Under the pieces are notes generated by a model. It was given only the letters and a program-made list of their open reading frames with translations. It searched no databases and was not told where the DNA came from. A stretch of DNA of 64,000 bases from Phlebopus portentosus (lineage: Eukaryota; Basidiomycota; Agaricomycetes; Boletales; Boletinellaceae). Shown here piece by piece: positions 62,701 through 64,000 of the stretch. Numbering within the stretch: position 1 is the stretch's first letter; each line of letters begins with the position of its first letter. The stretch covers positions 1,488,001-1,552,000 of the forward strand of contig JAYXKI010000006.1 in assembly GCA_037892935.1 (NCBI GenBank). Reading direction: 5' to 3'. The position numbers and the translations under genes were made by a program.

Positions 62701-63597
62701 ACTGAATTGAATGAATGATCAACTTCCGGGGGGTTACTGTGGATCTATCCGGGAGTCTTCTTTGCTTCCTACATGCCTACGCTCCCCTCGTTCGTACGTC
62801 CCAGGTAACCAAACGAACACTAACACACGACGTATGTATGTATGTATGTATGTATGTACATAGTGTACCGCTACTCACCCATCCACTACGCGTTTTCCAC
62901 AAGCTGTAACTACGTAACTTACCCGCGCGTCACATAATCTCAGCATCATTTTTTCCTTCTTTGTTCCTTTCGGGCCTTCCCCTTCTTCAATAGAAACATC
63001 GATGCAGGAGCGAGCGCTTTTTTTCCTGTAGATATGCACGCACATACGTCCGTCCGAATGTGTGTAGACTAGATTGAGTCAGAGCATTACATAATGAAAA
63101 GAACAAGAATCTCTCGAACTTCTTCCTCTGAACCTAACTCAATCAATCACGAAGAACGATATTCAGTAATTGCATAAGTAAATCCACTTGTACAATCTGA
63201 TACAGTTGTTTCAAAAACATATGGATTTACTGTCACATAATAGGTACATACAATATGCATATGCATGTCCAATGCAGAGGCAGAGAAAGAGAAGAGAAAG
63301 AGAAGAGAAGAGGAACTCGCCAGGCGGAAAACGCGGGGGGAGGGGAAGCTATTCAGAAAGAAGGATGCCATACTTGTAGCCTAATACCCGGCACCATCGT
63401 GCAACGCGCAGCACACCACGGCTAAAAACATACACACCACGCATTCCAATCAAAAAAGAAGACAGAAGACAGATCAGTTAAAGCTCTTGTATGCATCTCG
63501 CGAAGTTCGGACGGAGAAAAGATGCCGAGAAGAAAGAAAATAGGAGTGTTGAAAAGAAGTGTGTTGAAAAGAAGTGTGTTGAAAGAAGGTGGTCTTG
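62701..63597. other. Convergent intergenic region
   Basis: It holds the 3' ends of the arrestin-like gene and the LST8-like gene, a TATG microsatellite and purine-rich low complexity. No gene is seen. Confidence 0.4.
62832..62858. repeat. GTAT tetranucleotide microsatellite
   Basis: More than six tandem GTAT units in the 3' region of the arrestin-like gene. Confidence 0.85.
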
Positions 63598-64000
63598 TTA
63601 GCGCTCTCCATCTCCCATCTCCCCATCTCCATCAGCATCAGCCTTTGGGCGGCAAGAAGCAGAAGCTCGCCAGACCCGGGACATGCAAGCGGAAGTTGTT
63701 CAAGGTGAGCAGAGCGCAAAGAAAAGAAAAGAAAAGAAAGAGGGGGAAGAGGGGGATAATGACCGATACGAAGGAAAGAAAGAAAGAAAAAAAGATAGAA
63801 AAAAGAACAGAACTTGCACAACGTACCTTTATGATGCCCGTTGTACTGTCGCACAGTCTCGCCAGAAGCCATCTCCCAAAGGCGCGCCACATGGTCGGAA
63901 GAAGCTGCGAAAACGCGCGCGCGGGCGTACACAGCGTGCGTTCGTACGTATAGCCGAACGAGCAAGTGAGTACACGTGGACGCCCCCCAGACAACGTTCA
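63598..64000 (-). CDS. LST8: Lst8-like WD-repeat protein, C-terminal end (cut by the right edge)
   Basis: The exon 63904-63827 encodes ASSDHVARLWEMASGETVRQ then YNGHHK, the last WD repeat of Lst8/GbetaL, almost invariant in eukaryotes. Lst8 is the beta-propeller subunit of TORC1 and TORC2 and stabilises the Tor kinase domain. The following intron begins GTACGT. The first available acceptor (63666) leads to a short tail (ASASCRPKADAD...) ending at 63598, unlike the usual ALND-type ending, so the last exon is uncertain. The exon before 63904 lies at or beyond the right edge; sequence from about 63930 to 64000 may belong to it or to an intron. Everything else of the gene is outside the window. 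Confidence 0.75.
63720..63810. repeat. Purine-rich GAAA low-complexity tract in an LST8 intron
   Basis: AAAGA, GGGGGA and GAAA runs on the plus strand. On the coding strand this is a long polypyrimidine stretch upstream of the last acceptor. Confidence 0.7.

Overview
The window looks like nuclear DNA of an Agaricomycete-type basidiomycete fungus. Genes carry many short introns (about 45-80 nt, GT-AG with one GC-AG). Fatty acid synthase is encoded as one fused polypeptide. There are F-box proteins of mushroom-forming-fungus type, a gypsy-like LTR element with a CCHC gag, and conserved proteins I know only as basidiomycete unknowns. About 17 protein genes or gene remnants and one intron-containing tRNA gene could be read. 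Exon joins were worked out by hand from reading frame, splice signals and family conservation.

Left end (1-4.1 kb): a minus-strand LTR retrotransposon (gag with a zinc knuckle, running off the left edge) lies directly against the 3' part of a hAT-like transposase gene whose 5' part is missing. From 4.5 to 13.1 kb come an actin-related Arp10-like protein, a PX-PB1 protein (minus) and a Pof1-like nucleotidyltransferase. From 13.3 to 25.9 kb (minus) lies the fused FAS gene, 16 exons and about 3,926 residues, with domain order AT-ER-DH-MPT-ACP-KR-KS-PPT. From 27.9 to 34.6 kb: a diverged oil-body-associated (DUF1264-like) protein, V-ATPase subunit B, two tandem F-box genes and tRNA-Ser(GCT). From 34.6 to 42.1 kb the region is gene-poor, with one disordered conserved protein, a decayed NAD(P)-binding (NmrA-like) pseudogene, a degenerate minisatellite and a 28-nt poly-T tract.

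Right half (42.3-64 kb): dense housekeeping genes. These are the Dbp5 mRNA-export helicase, a conserved unknown, Mic60 (mitochondrial cristae organisation), an unknown membrane protein, Rpn1 (proteasome base), a YIPF6/Yip4-type Golgi protein, the FG nucleoporin Nup57/Nup54, an arrestin-like protein and the C-terminal end of Lst8 (TOR complexes), which is cut by the right edge. They work in unrelated pathways; I see no operon-like or cluster logic.

The most striking pattern is a set of about nine single-base frameshifts inside otherwise intact conserved genes (FAS x2, RPN1 x4, two F-box genes, the arrestin gene). Eight of them are apparent deletions and several lie in short homopolymers. The best explanation is uncorrected sequencing or assembly error, and any automatic annotation of these loci will be broken. 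I found no convincing novel multi-gene system. The best leads for new biology are the conserved unknown proteins, the diverged OBAP-like gene and the retroelement/hAT junction.
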